Assembly: GCA_013400975.1 (NCBI GenBank)
Contig: WBMZ01006406.1
Location: 1 to 64,000, forward strand
DNA from: Atrichornis clamosus
Lineage: Eukaryota > Chordata > Aves > Passeriformes > Menuridae
Length of the DNA stretch: 64,000 bases
Direction: 5' to 3'
Part shown: in pieces, positions 26,402-38,248 of the stretch
How the letters are laid out: every line of letters starts with the position of its first letter
How positions within the stretch are numbered: position 1 is the stretch's first letter
Position numbers and translations under genes: made by a program
Notes under the pieces: model-generated
Databases searched by the model: none
What the model was told of the DNA's origin: nothing
What the model saw: the letters and a program-made list of their open reading frames with translations, nothing else

Positions 26402-26452
26402 TAATTATGTATTAATTATATTAGGTAATCCCTTTCTAATCCAGAGTAATTA
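26402..26452. promoter_or_regulatory. Cluster of three TAATTA cores
   Basis: TAATTA occurs at 26402-26407, 26413-26418 and 26447-26452 in 51 bp. These are candidate homeodomain sites. Chance is plausible in this AT-rich context. Confidence 0.3.
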
Positions 26453-26780
26453 ATTTCATTTACCACCATACTGTGATGTAATATGTGAATCCTGAAGACT
26501 GGAGGCACTTAAGTGTGTGCAGTGAATGAAAATCCAGCTTTTAGGGACAGGACCAAGTTAAGCTCTCAAATTTACAAATACTTCAGCTAAACACTCACCA
26601 GCACCCTTTACATACAATGAGTACAGACTGTAGGAATTTCTTTATGCATGTCCTGTCTATACAGAGGACTACGAGGTAAGAGGTGAAAGTATAAAATGTT
26701 CTGGGGATTGTCACAGCAAATGAGAGTTGATGCCGTGACTCGACTGGGTGAATTTAGTCACTCCTGAATAGAGCACACCA

Positions 26781-26790
26781 CTATTTATAG
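26781..26790. promoter_or_regulatory. MEF2-consensus site
   Basis: CTATTTATAG matches YTA(A/T)4TAR exactly. MEF2 and GATA factors are known regulators of CTNNA3 expression in heart, which makes an intronic MEF2 site plausible, but a single 10-bp match proves nothing. Confidence 0.35.
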
Positions 26791-29700
26791 CAACACAGTG
26801 ATACGGCTCCAAGGTGGTTTTCCTAAAAGCTCACAGCTAAATGTTTCTAATACTCCAATGTAATTCAGAATATCACTATTGTTACCTAGCGAAGATCTAC
26901 TCCAGATAGTTCCTGTTGTTAGCTCTTATGGGGGAATGAGCACAAGAGAGATTGGTAAAGGAGCACTTGAATGGCCCTCTCCCACTGATGACAGGCAGAA
27001 AGGGGGCACTGCACAGCCCTTTATTCAGCAGATTGATTTGGAGAGAGAGAGAAATCAGTGCATTACTTGGGCTGTTGGATTATACTCTCAGCACAAGTTT
27101 GAAGATCCTGAGTTCCTGTGCCACAAGCGAGAAAAGAAATCCCAATTTGTTAAAAGCAGCAGCTACCAAATGGAACAAGGGAGGCTGGATGTGATGGCAT
27201 GCAGGGAAGACAACTGAAAATTACAGTTTCCTACAGGGCAGGGATCTGCAGAATCCTGCATGAGATCAGGACAGTCTGCTATTCAGAGCATACTCCTCTG
27301 CAGTTCTATGCAGAAATTCTCTGTGGCTTTTTCCCTATTTATTTTTACACAGAAAAAAAACCCAAGTATTCCTGTGGAAAAATTCAAACTCGGCATGCAA
27401 TATTTCTGCATTCTAACGTAGCAACCATATTTCATGTTGGAAGTTCCTTTTCTGCAGGACTTTTACCTTAAACACTGTAGAGATTTTTTGTCTAAATTAA
27501 AAATTGAAAACTTCATGTTTATTTAACTATTTGTATCTCTAATTAGCCAAGGAATTAATTTATTATAAATCAACCTAAATGTGCATATAATTGTCATCAG
27601 CTCCATGGAAGAGTATAACAAAAAAAGGAAAGAAAAACCACCTAACTAGAACAGAATCAGTAGAAAAGTGACTAGGAATCATGTTGGGTAAAGCAAAAAT
27701 ATTATAGAGCTCCAAGACCTTTTTTCTTTAAGATTTATACTAATTCCTTCACTTTCAATAAAATAGATTAAGTACTTGGCTGAAATCTAATGAGTAACCT
27801 GTTCTTGCTTTAAATGTGTGCAACTGAATTTTATGTGAAGTTTAAGCAAAGTTAAAACCACGCAAAGCCAGAAGGTAAAAGCAAAAGGTTAGGCAGGATC
27901 TTCATAAATATTGTTCCCTAGTTGCAATGTGCATGAAAATTTATAGTTTGCATTTATATTAAAGAAGTATTCAGGTTGTGTTATAATGACCTGTAACAAG
28001 GTCTTAAAAGATCTGCTGTTTGCACACCCTAAAAGTGGGCACATTCTCTACAGCACTACATCAGATCTGAAATGTTTCCTTAGTAAAACATCTGAGTGTT
28101 TGCTCTGGGACGTCCCTCCTTGCTCCTCACAGTGTGTGAGGCCAGGGCAGCTGCCACTAGTCCAGTAACCCTCACCACACAACGGGGGCTTAAACAGGAG
28201 TAACAAAAGGCAGGGGGGAGGCAAAAGCCCACCCGCACCGCCGACTTCAAAGAACAGCTGACTGCTAAGGAAGTCTCCTTTATTCTTTGCAAGGGTCTGT
28301 ATTTGTCCTAGCAGGTGCAGGCAGTTTCCACGTGGGTTTATCAGCTGCCAGATAGATTTGAAGTTTCTCAGGCCATTGCTGATGGAAGTGCCACCCTGCC
28401 AAAAGCCACATCACCTCCTGGTTCTTCCCACGTGCTGCAGCCTTTCATGGAGGTGACAGAGGAGCTGCAGGTGGCACCCAGCAGACATCCAGAGCTCCAG
28501 CCCCAGCCCCAGACATTCGGAGGACTCCAACATGCTGTGGGTTAGTGCAGGACAGCCCCTGCCAGGAGCTCAGCAGGCCCACACACGGCCTGCTACACTC
28601 AGGAGTCCTCTCAGCAGCTGTGGGATACAGAGTCCCAGCTGTGAGCATCAGCACATGGAAAAACTCCGGACAGGGACTGTTCATTGACACTTCAATATCA
28701 CTCCCGGGGAGAAAACGTGGCATTCCAGCATGCACTTCAGGATTGTGCTGGTGTGTGTCCTGGCAGGACACAAGAGGTGTGAAGAATCATCTTAATTTCA
28801 CCATCTCCTGCTGCGCCAAGAGCTGTTGCTATCAGCTGTATCCATGCATTCCATGACACACACAGATATATTCTTCAAACACGTCGCCATCCTCACACAC
28901 ACATGTGCAAAAATAAATACAGATAAATGTGTCAGGTGGTATTTAGCTTACATCATAAACCCTCTTTGGATTGAAACAACAGCCAAAACTGCAGGTTGAT
29001 CTGCTGGCAGGCTGAAAACAGCAAGTGCACAAACCTCTCAAGTTACCATATTGGAGAGCCACGTTTAGAGCAGTGCAAATCAAAGAAAAGCAAATTTTGT
29101 ATTAATTTGAGACATAAATACTGCTAATAAGTTCCACAGAAAGACAGTTTAGCATAAAGTAAAATTGTGAGTGAGATTTTGAGAATGAAGATAATGTGGT
29201 ACTTATTAGATGTATTTATCTCATTTCAAACTTCCATGAATTACAATACTTGCTATCCTACCAGGAACAGCATGACAGCACGTAAGCTCTCTTCTGTAAT
29301 CCCCAGATCTCCACTCTTGTCACACCAAAAGAAATCCCGATATTTCTATTCTAAAATCACAAGGAAAACTGTATGTCTGACTGTGGGGGAAAAATGTGGG
29401 ATCATTCAAATATCAACTGTTTACGAAAGTATAAAACATATTAAAAGACCCAGTGCTGAAAGTGTAACTTCAATTTGGCATCAAATACTTTGTACGTAAA
29501 TAAATATACTTCAAAATGCACTTACTTCTTGTATCACATACACTTCAGGGTGCTGTTCTTCCAGACTGCCACAACAAGCACTGCCTAAAAACAAATGTTG
29601 CTGGAAATCTCATTCATTAAATTACTAAAATTTTCATACACTGGAAGTATACATTTAAAAGTCTGTTTTTTGGGGATACGCAAGGGTGCCATATGTTAAT

Positions 29701-32426
29701 TTTTAATTAGAGTCTGTCTTCCAAAGCAGAGAAAATACCTCTTCAGTCACATGACAATATATTAAAAACAAGTAAAAATCATAATTGATCAAAACCACAT
29801 TAAGGGGATCCAAGAAAACCTAAGAGCAACTGTAATGAAAAGGCTTTATGTCAGATTGTGCTGAGAGTGTAAGAGAAAATGGATGCAGTAGTAAGTCATA
29901 ACATAAGACACAAAGCTGATGTGACAGTGTGTCTGCAAAGAATGTTAATAAGAACAAAATCAAAATCATTAAAAAAAAAAGAGAGAATGGGAAAGCTAAG
30001 CAGAAAAGGCAAAGCAAATATTCCAGGCAAGATTTCTTCTGTAATTGCAAAAAAGAAATTAAATTATAAATTATGGAAGAGTTGTTTCCTACTCACAAGG
30101 CATGAGTGAGAAGGATACTTGGAACTGAAATGAGTTTGCAGAACCAGGCCTTAGTTTTGCTTGCTTAAGACTATCAAACTCAGGCTCATGATTATTTTAA
30201 AATTACTGATACACTTCTACGCTCATCCATAACAACAGCAAATTAAACGTAACACACATTTTTGCTACACTCAGGAAACTCCACAGGGGAACTAACACAT
30301 CAGGGCTACTGCAGGCACACCGACAGATCTGAAACTCCAGGGTCTGAGCTGCAGAGACCAAACAGAACACTCAGACCTGAACGGGCCAAAGTGGAAGGCT
30401 CATCCATCTTGGTGCATCGTTCAGCCATGCTGAGCACAGGAACCTGGATGAGAAGAGCTTCATGCTTCCAGATGATCTTTCTGCTAACCCAGGCTCAGAA
30501 AGACCTGGATCCTCACACACCATCCCATGAACTCCGACAATTAAAGAAAGCCATAGAGAACCACATCACTGAAGTCGGAAGACGGCAATCAAAGGATATG
30601 CTATGATCCCCACCCAGTACTTCTCCTTGCCTAAAGACATTAAGCCTGTGTTAGCTGAGCAGGTGCCAAGCAGAAGATTCCCTGGCTTTGGAGGAATCCC
30701 ATCAAACCTCTCAGGGCAACTGCTTATGCCCACTGAGCAATCAGGAGAGGAGAACAGCAGAGTGACAAGGCACGGGAGCTATGTCTGATTTACACGACCC
30801 TGAGAGCCCGTTCTAAGAAACAGGAGAAAGTAACTTTGTGCTGTAAATTACGTAGGCAAGCAGGATCCCTTCACACACTCCATACTGGCCAAATCCAATC
30901 CCAAAAGCTCACAGATGTCCCACGTAACAGTGCTTCCATTAAATCATCATAACAATCCCATGGCATTTTCAAGCATGTGAAAAAACCCATCCTCTCTCTT
31001 AAATTAGTGACATTTTAAGCAAGTCTGGGAGATGGAGGCTGTAGGGACTGGGACATGTCAGTTAAACCCACCACAAGCAGCACAACAGCAGCGCTCTGAG
31101 ATGTTCCTGACAATACATGGACAACGTGTGCTGGGAGCCTCTGGGCATCCTTATCCATGCTTGAAGATATTTTGAGAGAGAAGGAGTTTGCAGTGCTTGC
31201 AGAAACATTAAGCGCAGGCTTTGTTTAGAATACATGAGTGCATACATCGTCTGCAAAAGCTCAGAAAAAGATGCTTCCAGCTCTGTTTGCTTTGTTGCTG
31301 TTTTTGCAGCAAGCAGCCAACACTACCCGAGTGCAAGAAGAAATGATGTGCATAGGGGAGATCAAATAGGCTAAAGGGAATACACAACAATATCCACTTA
31401 TTCCTCATGCAATACAGAAATAAAGATTCCACGTCATACAAAATACCTTGAATTACTTACCACAATATATATGAAGTATGGCATTTACTGAAAATCTTGC
31501 ACTTTTAATTTAGCATTCTGAACAGTTTTAGAAGTAGTTTGTTAGCAATCACAAGGCTGGGAAATTTGCAACATATAAATAAGTGCTATGCTTTTAACAA
31601 ATTTCATCCACTAAAAAATGATCCTACCTAATGGCATCCCATATCATTTTCAACGATAAATACACTCAAATTCTGCCTGTTACCTGAGCCTAAATAAAAC
31701 CAAGACAACAAAACTGAAAGGTTCAATGCATTAGTTGAAAGAGCTGGTAAACTGAAATTCACTGTTGGCAACTTTGCTGATAAAGCTAAGAAAGGAAAAT
31801 AAGAACAAGCTTCTAAGCAGCACAAACAACACTTTGCTTTCATTTTCATTTATAATTGAAATACCAAAGAGTAGCACACTCAGGGGTCTAAATGATATAT
31901 GATGGAAATCAGTGATGAAACAAAAATCAGGCAACTCAATTCCAGCATCACTGGGACAGAGAACAATAGGAATTGCCAGTTCTTGCTAACTTTAAATTTT
32001 GGAGGATGCTCCATGCAACACTGCCATCCCTGAATGTATAAAGGCCTAATTAGAATTAAAAAGCACATCATTACTGAGAAGCAAGTTCCTCATCCATTTC
32101 AAGCCTGACATGAAAAGACATTGCAATAAAATGAAGGCATTGACCGACTCTGCGGCTGTGGCACAAAATGAACAGCTCCCCACCCAGGGAAAAAGTTTAG
32201 TCATGGAAAGTGGAGAGTTGAGGATGAACGAGCCAGATGACAGAAGGGCATCTTGGAAAGGAGCTCTGAAGACAATATCTGTAATTTTCAACAGGTTTAC
32301 TTGTTGACTTATAGGAAACAATGTGGAATTGCAAAGCAGGGCTTTACCAAGCAGTTTTCTCCAATCCTTTGGAAGAAACAAAATCTTTGTTACAAATACG
32401 TTTCTGCTGTTACAGAAGCAGTGAGC

Positions 32427-32490
32427 ATCCTCTCTCACTAGCAATTTGTGTTAATTGCAATAGTTAATCCTCTCTCGTTAGCAATTTGTG
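32427..32490 (+). repeat. Local direct duplication, 24-bp units at 40-bp spacing
   Basis: Unit 32427-32450 (ATCCTCTCTC-ACTA-GCAATTTGTG) recurs at 32467-32490 with GTTA in place of ACTA, giving two mismatches in 24. The 16-bp spacer between them is not itself duplicated on the right. Confidence 0.85.
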
Positions 32491-33919
32491 TCCTCTGACT
32501 CTCACCCACTACAACCCAGCTTTCACAAGATATGGGTCATGCTCCTTGCTTGCTGCACAATGATATGCACTGTTAAAACAGGTAAAGTTTTGGAAGAAAA
32601 GATTGATCCAATTTTTAATCCATATTTAAATGAGACAAAATTCTAATTCAATGCACCAATTAATAAGCCAGAAAATACCATAAATTATATGTGTGCACAA
32701 CATGCACTTATTTAGAGCATAAACAACATTGGTTGTGGCAAAAACCACTCTTGAATTTTATATTTAAATGAATAGGAAATATTGCTAAACTGAAAAATGC
32801 TTCTAAATTCATCCCCCTCCTTAGCACCATGTACTGCAGAGTGACAGAAGACTTGAACTGAAACCCTAAAAGCTGGTGGTTCCTACAAAGGATGCTAAGT
32901 ACCGTCTGTGACCTCATGAAGAATTTAACCCTCACAGGTTTTTAGACCATTCACCACATTTCTAACATCTCTTCAGTTTTTTGGACACATGCCAGAACAA
33001 AATTAAAACCCTTCTTACTTTGTTTTGCTAACCACAGAGCCTCATTCACCTAAGGCTCAATGAAGACAACTTGATTCAATTGCAAATCAGGATCAGTAGG
33101 TTCTGTAAAATGCATTTCCTGTCTGCAGACTACAAAGCTCTATGCTAAAAAATATTAAGTCCTACTTGTAGTGTAACAATACAAAAGCTGTAAACATTTG
33201 CAGATCTTGCCAGACAAAATGTTTAGTTCTCTTCCTTCTATTCTTTATACCTTAAATCAAACCTGGACAAGTCAAAAGCTTTTGAAAACTAGGCCTTGTC
33301 ATTAATTACTCAGTCTCTCATTAATATATATCTTCTATGATACAGCCCTAGAAGTACAGCAATGCCTGTTATCTGTGTCATGCCAGCTAATAATTCCTGG
33401 CCACATTCTCACAGAGATGAAGGTACCTCTCAATAATGGAATGCCGAAGAACAGCTACCCCTAGTGATCAGAGAGACGGGAGATCAACTCCCAAGTACTT
33501 CTTTGTGTGCAGTCATTTCTCATTTTTCTCAATGAGCTTGTAGCCAGACACAGAACAAACACTGAACAAAGACAATACCCAATATCTAAACACATATTTG
33601 CATTGCAAATAATTTTACCAGGAAGAGCTTTGTGAATAAGTTTGTGTCTCGCCGTTATACCCAGGTCAGAACTCCAGCTGCAAATACTAACGCACCATAC
33701 TCGGATGAGTTAAAGCCCACTTTAAATCCCTCTGCTCTGCCTCCTGCAACGCAGAAGAGCAAGCAGATCCTTCTCTGGGTCTCTATGCAATAACAGGAAT
33801 CCCCAAAGCCATACAGTGCAAGGGAGAGGACATCACTGTGCTCACACTGCAGCTGGCAGAGTCCCAGATCACATCAAGCTGATCTTGATGTTGGCACAGG
33901 AGAAATATCAAAGTCCTGA

Positions 33920-34690
33920 ATAGTTTAGGTTGGAAAACACCTTTAAAATAATAAAGTACAAGCATTAACTCAGCATTACCAGGTGCACAACTACCCAATG
34001 TTCCCAAGTGCCCCTTATAAACACATCTTTTAAACACCTTGGGGGTGGTCTTCTTGCCACCTGGCCACAGCTGGAGTCATGTTCAGCCACTGTCACCAGC
34101 ACTCCCAGGGCCTTTCCCGGCCCTGTGCCCCTGGCTGGAGCTGCAGGGTGTTGTTGTGACCCAAGGGCAGGACCCGGCACTTGGCCTTGTTGAACCTCAC
34201 CCCATTGCCCTCAGCCCATGGATCCAGACTGGCCAGATCCCACTGCAGAACTTCCTGCCCTCCAGCAGATCAACGTTCCCACCCAACTTGGTGTCATCTG
34301 CAAAGTGACCCAGGGTGCCCTCAGTCCCCTCAGCCAGATCATCAATAAAGGCATTGAACAGGACGGGGCCAGCACTGAGCCCTGGGGGACACCACTGGTG
34401 ACTGGCCCAGCTGGATGTAACTCCATCCAGCACCTCTCCCTGGGCCTGGCCATCCAGCCAGTTCTTAACCCAGCACACAGGGCACCCGTCCAAGCCCTGA
34501 GCAGCCACTTCCTCCAGGGAAACACTCTGGGAAACTGTGTCAAAGGCATCTTTAAACTCCAGGGAGACAACACCCACAGCCTTTCCAAAATCCACTGGGG
34601 TGGCCACCCAGTCCTAGAAAGAGACAAGGTTCTTCAAGAAGGATCTGCCTTTCATGAAGCCAGGCTTGGCCTGATCCTGTGGTTGTCCTC
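33920..34690 (-). mobile_element. CR1 LINE copy with reverse-transcriptase remnant, internally deleted
   Basis: This is the longest CR1 in the window, in minus orientation. A 3'-end segment (about 33920-34035, starting TTTAGGTTGGAAAACACC on the plus strand) is followed, after loss of several hundred bases of the usual element, by a reverse-transcriptase segment (about 34060-34690). The minus-strand ORF at 34197-34607 shows [24 protein letters not shown] and DLLEGRK. The FADD box is the catalytic RT motif of CR1. The [10 protein letters not shown] motif lies in a different frame (ORF 34211-34627), so the RT is frameshifted and dead. The element lacks the endonuclease and all 5' parts. Confidence 0.93.
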
Positions 34691-36059
34691 TTTTCACACA
34701 GATGGAAAAAATTCACATGAGTGTTCTTTAGCACAATAATGTTATCGATCACGAAATTAGGAATATCTGTAGCAAGCAGCAATCTTCCTGACTTGCCTCG
34801 TATGAGTGACTATACAGCATATAGTCAATCCATGGGAAAGGCACTCCTGATGGGTAGTTTAGTACAAACAGCACAGACTATCAGGAGGTTTTCATCTGGA
34901 GCTTTCTGACCACTCTGTGGGCTCTTTACTTAAGTTACACAATTGTACTATAGAAGTGGGAGTTCTCAGTTCATAAAGATTACACAGCTAATTTCAAATA
35001 TGCATAATACACTCTTTATATCGATCAAAAGATGGATGCAGGACTAGGAAAACAATTTTTACAAGGAAGCTAAGAAAAATATTAGCATAAAGAATATTCA
35101 TGTGGCAGGAAATTTAAAGCACACAAGCTCCAACAGCAAGAAGAGATAAGAGTGAGGAAGAAATCAAACATATACTCTCCATTTACCTGAAACAAAGGAG
35201 AAAGATATTTGAGAGCCCCAGTAGTGAAAGTAATCCGTTGCCTTAAGTATCTGAAAAAATTATGAAATGTCTGTCCCTTTTGAAGCAGATATTTTTGCAA
35301 ATTATTTTCTATTAGATTAAAACACTATTTCCCTTCTGAAAGGGAAATGGGATAAAGTGTGCTGGCCTGTTAGAAAACAGGGAGGCATATTTTCATCTTA
35401 ATCACTCAAAAGAAAGTAAGAAATAAATGGAAAGCATGATTGCATTATTCACCAGAAAGTATTAACTGGGCATATCTTAACATGAAAAACACAATACATG
35501 AAGACACACTCTTACAAACTCACTTTGGGTGGGAAGCAGTTGATATCAAGGAATATTACTTCTAGGGCCAGGGAAATGTGTCTGCCAGGAAATAAAAGCA
35601 AGGTCAAGCCACGGATACAATTGCAAAAAAAAATGCCATTCAGATGTAACACTGGAGGTAATTTGGAAGCTGACCCAAGTAAACACAGCACAGACAAGTG
35701 CAATTACCATTCTGCTTTGATCTGCAGGACCACAGTCCCTTCTGAAGTTTCTGTGCTATTGTGGCAAGGAAATTTTGCTGCTGAATATTATCAAGCCTGA
35801 TGGATAAAGAGGAGTCACAGTTCATGCAACAAAGAGCCAACGCTGTATAGGCCAGGCAGGATCAGCTGTCATATGAATCACACTGTTACACTGTGGTTCT
35901 GACACTCATCTGTGTGTATTATTAACTCTGAAAACCATTTTCACCTCCTCAGACACAATGGAACAGGATGAGGCCCTTGCCGGACACAAGTGCGTGCACT
36001 GAAGACAATAATCGTTACAATAATGCAGGACTGGTATAAACCTGCTCATCAGCCTTTAT

Positions 36060-36082
36060 CTCACAGCAGTTCATGCTGTGAG
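36060..36082. repeat. Perfect hairpin, 9-bp stem, 5-nt loop
   Basis: CTCACAGCA at 36060-36068 pairs exactly with TGCTGTGAG at 36074-36082. The loop is GTTCA. Confidence 0.88.
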
Positions 36083-36480
36083 ATTTCCATGGAATGTTCA
36101 TTTTTGGTCTATTGTAAAATATGAATTATAGTACTTATTTGGAAACAGTGAAGACTAGGCACGGAGACAGTACATCTACAACTTGCAGTATCTTCAGAAA
36201 GAGATTCTTTACTGAAATACCAAATATCTTCTAATAACATGAGTAAGACTGTACCCTAAGTACTAGGATTTACTTGGAAATATTTACACTGCAGCATCAC
36301 AGGTATTTCTTCATAACTGTGCACTAAAATGGTTTCACAGGCTACACTACGAGTGTTTTTACATTAACTGGTAGAAAAGAACATTTATACATTCAAGCTG
36401 TATTTAGTGAGCTCTTTTGCATCCTTGGAAACTTGACTGGTTAAACACAGGAAGAAAATGTGACAATGACAAAAATAGCA

Positions 36481-36507
36481 ATTAATAACAATAATAATAA
36501 CAACAAC
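36481..36507 (+). repeat. AAT/AAC trinucleotide tract
   Basis: An ATTAATAACAATAATAATAA-type run passes into ACAACAAC. It is a short imperfect microsatellite. Confidence 0.75.
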
Positions 36508-38209
36508 TTTCTGTGACAGCAGACGAGGTTATGATACAACTATAAATGCATTACTAGGTTTGGTCTCAACATTTTGATAATACAGGAGTCTCTGAGGGCA
36601 AAAGAGCATATGGGATTTGAAACCGTATCACATGAAGGAAGTCCAACTGTCTAATCATATTAAAAAAATATATATATCATCTATGCAGTAGAGATTGAGC
36701 TTGCCTGTTTGGTGCCTTACATCCTTCCTTACCAGCAAACAAGATTGCCACTAAAACTCCAGATAAACCTCTCTAGTGCCTGGATGCTGCTTATCCCATG
36801 GCACTGGAAGTTTACACGACACCTGTAGGAACAGACAGCAGTAGCAGAGGCATTTTTAACTGGCAACCACCTTTAGTAGGAGGAAGGATACAGGGCGTTG
36901 AATATTTATTGATTTTCACTCTACCAGTTTTTCTATAATTTCTTTGCCTGAGCTTCACGAAGATGACCACTGATGTCCACTAAAAGTGGGAGCAAGAATC
37001 CTACCAAGTACTTTCCTAATGAACACAGATGGACTTGCACTCCTTGACCACCCTTACAAATATTTCAGTCATTTCTGGCTCACCTTACAAGCAATTCTTG
37101 TAAGCCCTTCTGCACGTCTGAGTTTAAAGTCACCGTGGTTTAACTTTTTTGGTTTGTATTCACATTCGTATCACTGCTCAGCAATTTAAACTCTCTGAGG
37201 CAGTTTCAAAGTCTTCTCTGACAGGTGCTGTGTATTTGCTCTGGACCTCTCATATGGACCTCTCGTTCAAACCTTCTCCACATCTCAAAGGAGTTCACTT
37301 ATGAACAACCTCTTTAGTTTCTTACTCTTGTTTATTTTGATTCCTCTGTTCCAAATCAAGCATTAGCACTTCTGAAAAGTTGGTAAATCCACACTCTACA
37401 GAGTAGCTCTTAAAAAGGACCATTTTAAATAAGTTCAGTGTGCCATTCCAGAATAACTGAGAGGTTTCCTCTTATTTTACAGAAATAACTGGGAGAAGGC
37501 CGAGCAACGAAGTAGCTAACAGTGCAAGAGGTGCAGACTGAAATCTGGGAATACACCAGCCATAAAGGAAAAGCGGGTGTAAGGGAGCAGGAACTTGTGA
37601 CACATCCTCAGGTCTGAGGAATGCTGCAGACTGAGCTGCATCAGACACACGGAACGACGAGATTCCATCATCTTGTAAGAAACCTCTTTCTAAGTGAACA
37701 TGGCTTCATTCCTGACTTCTCAATAGAAGGTGGAATAGTACAGAAACCTGCCTGGATCACAATGTCTCTGAATTCTTTTTTCAGCTAAAAGAAGGAAACA
37801 AATGTAATTTCAGACAACATGTATCTATGCCTTACTTTGAAGTGCTGTCCACTTTGGCACTTCATTTTTGCAGTAGCTGTGGGTTATGTTGTGCTTACTG
37901 TGCACACTGAAGCTGAAATTGGCTGTTCTCTTCCATTTCCTTTATTTTTTTTTCCTAAATAAGTGTTCCTGGGACTCAGTCATATTGTAGTGCTTCTACA
38001 TAAATGACCTGCCAAATGTTCATGGTTCATTAAAGAACTCTATGCTAAAGGAAGCCAGTGGAAGTTGCTCATGAAGGAGTAATTCAATTTCTGCTCACAG
38101 CCTTTTATCATTTGGCTTGTTTGCTGAAACTGTCAATCAGTGTCTGATTTAAAAGTTTTCTAACATGAGCACTGTTGCTGATTTCTGATCATTAAACATT
38201 TGGTTAACC

Positions 38210-38248
38210 AAAAAAAAAAAAACAACCAACAAAACATATATATATATA
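38210..38248 (+). repeat. Poly(A), CAACCAAC and (AT)n compound microsatellite
   Basis: Thirteen A residues (38210-38222) are followed by CAACCAACAAAAC and then an alternating AT run (38236-38248), leading into CACATACAC. A compound tract like this is likely to be polymorphic in length. Confidence 0.85.

Larger units (their letters stand above)
17446..33919 (-). other. CTNNA3: CTNNA3 intron upstream of the 81-bp exon, first part
   Basis: This is non-coding, AT-rich DNA. It holds a TTA-rich tract near 17762-17784, a CR1 copy at 22015-22258, A-rich tracts at 21001-21037 and 22387-22399, an AT-rich palindromic stretch at 25768-25857, a TAATTA cluster at 26402-26452, a MEF2-type site at 26781-26790, and a 40-bp-period duplication at 32427-32490. 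The ORFs at 26879-27217 and 30262-30606 (over 110 codons each) have no recognisable domain, and I take them as chance. No upstream alpha-catenin exon is visible. Confidence 0.7.

Noticed and set aside
34218..34739. 173-codon plus-strand ORF, the longest in the window
   Set aside because: It lies antisense to the CR1 reverse-transcriptase remnant and is a shadow of the repeat.
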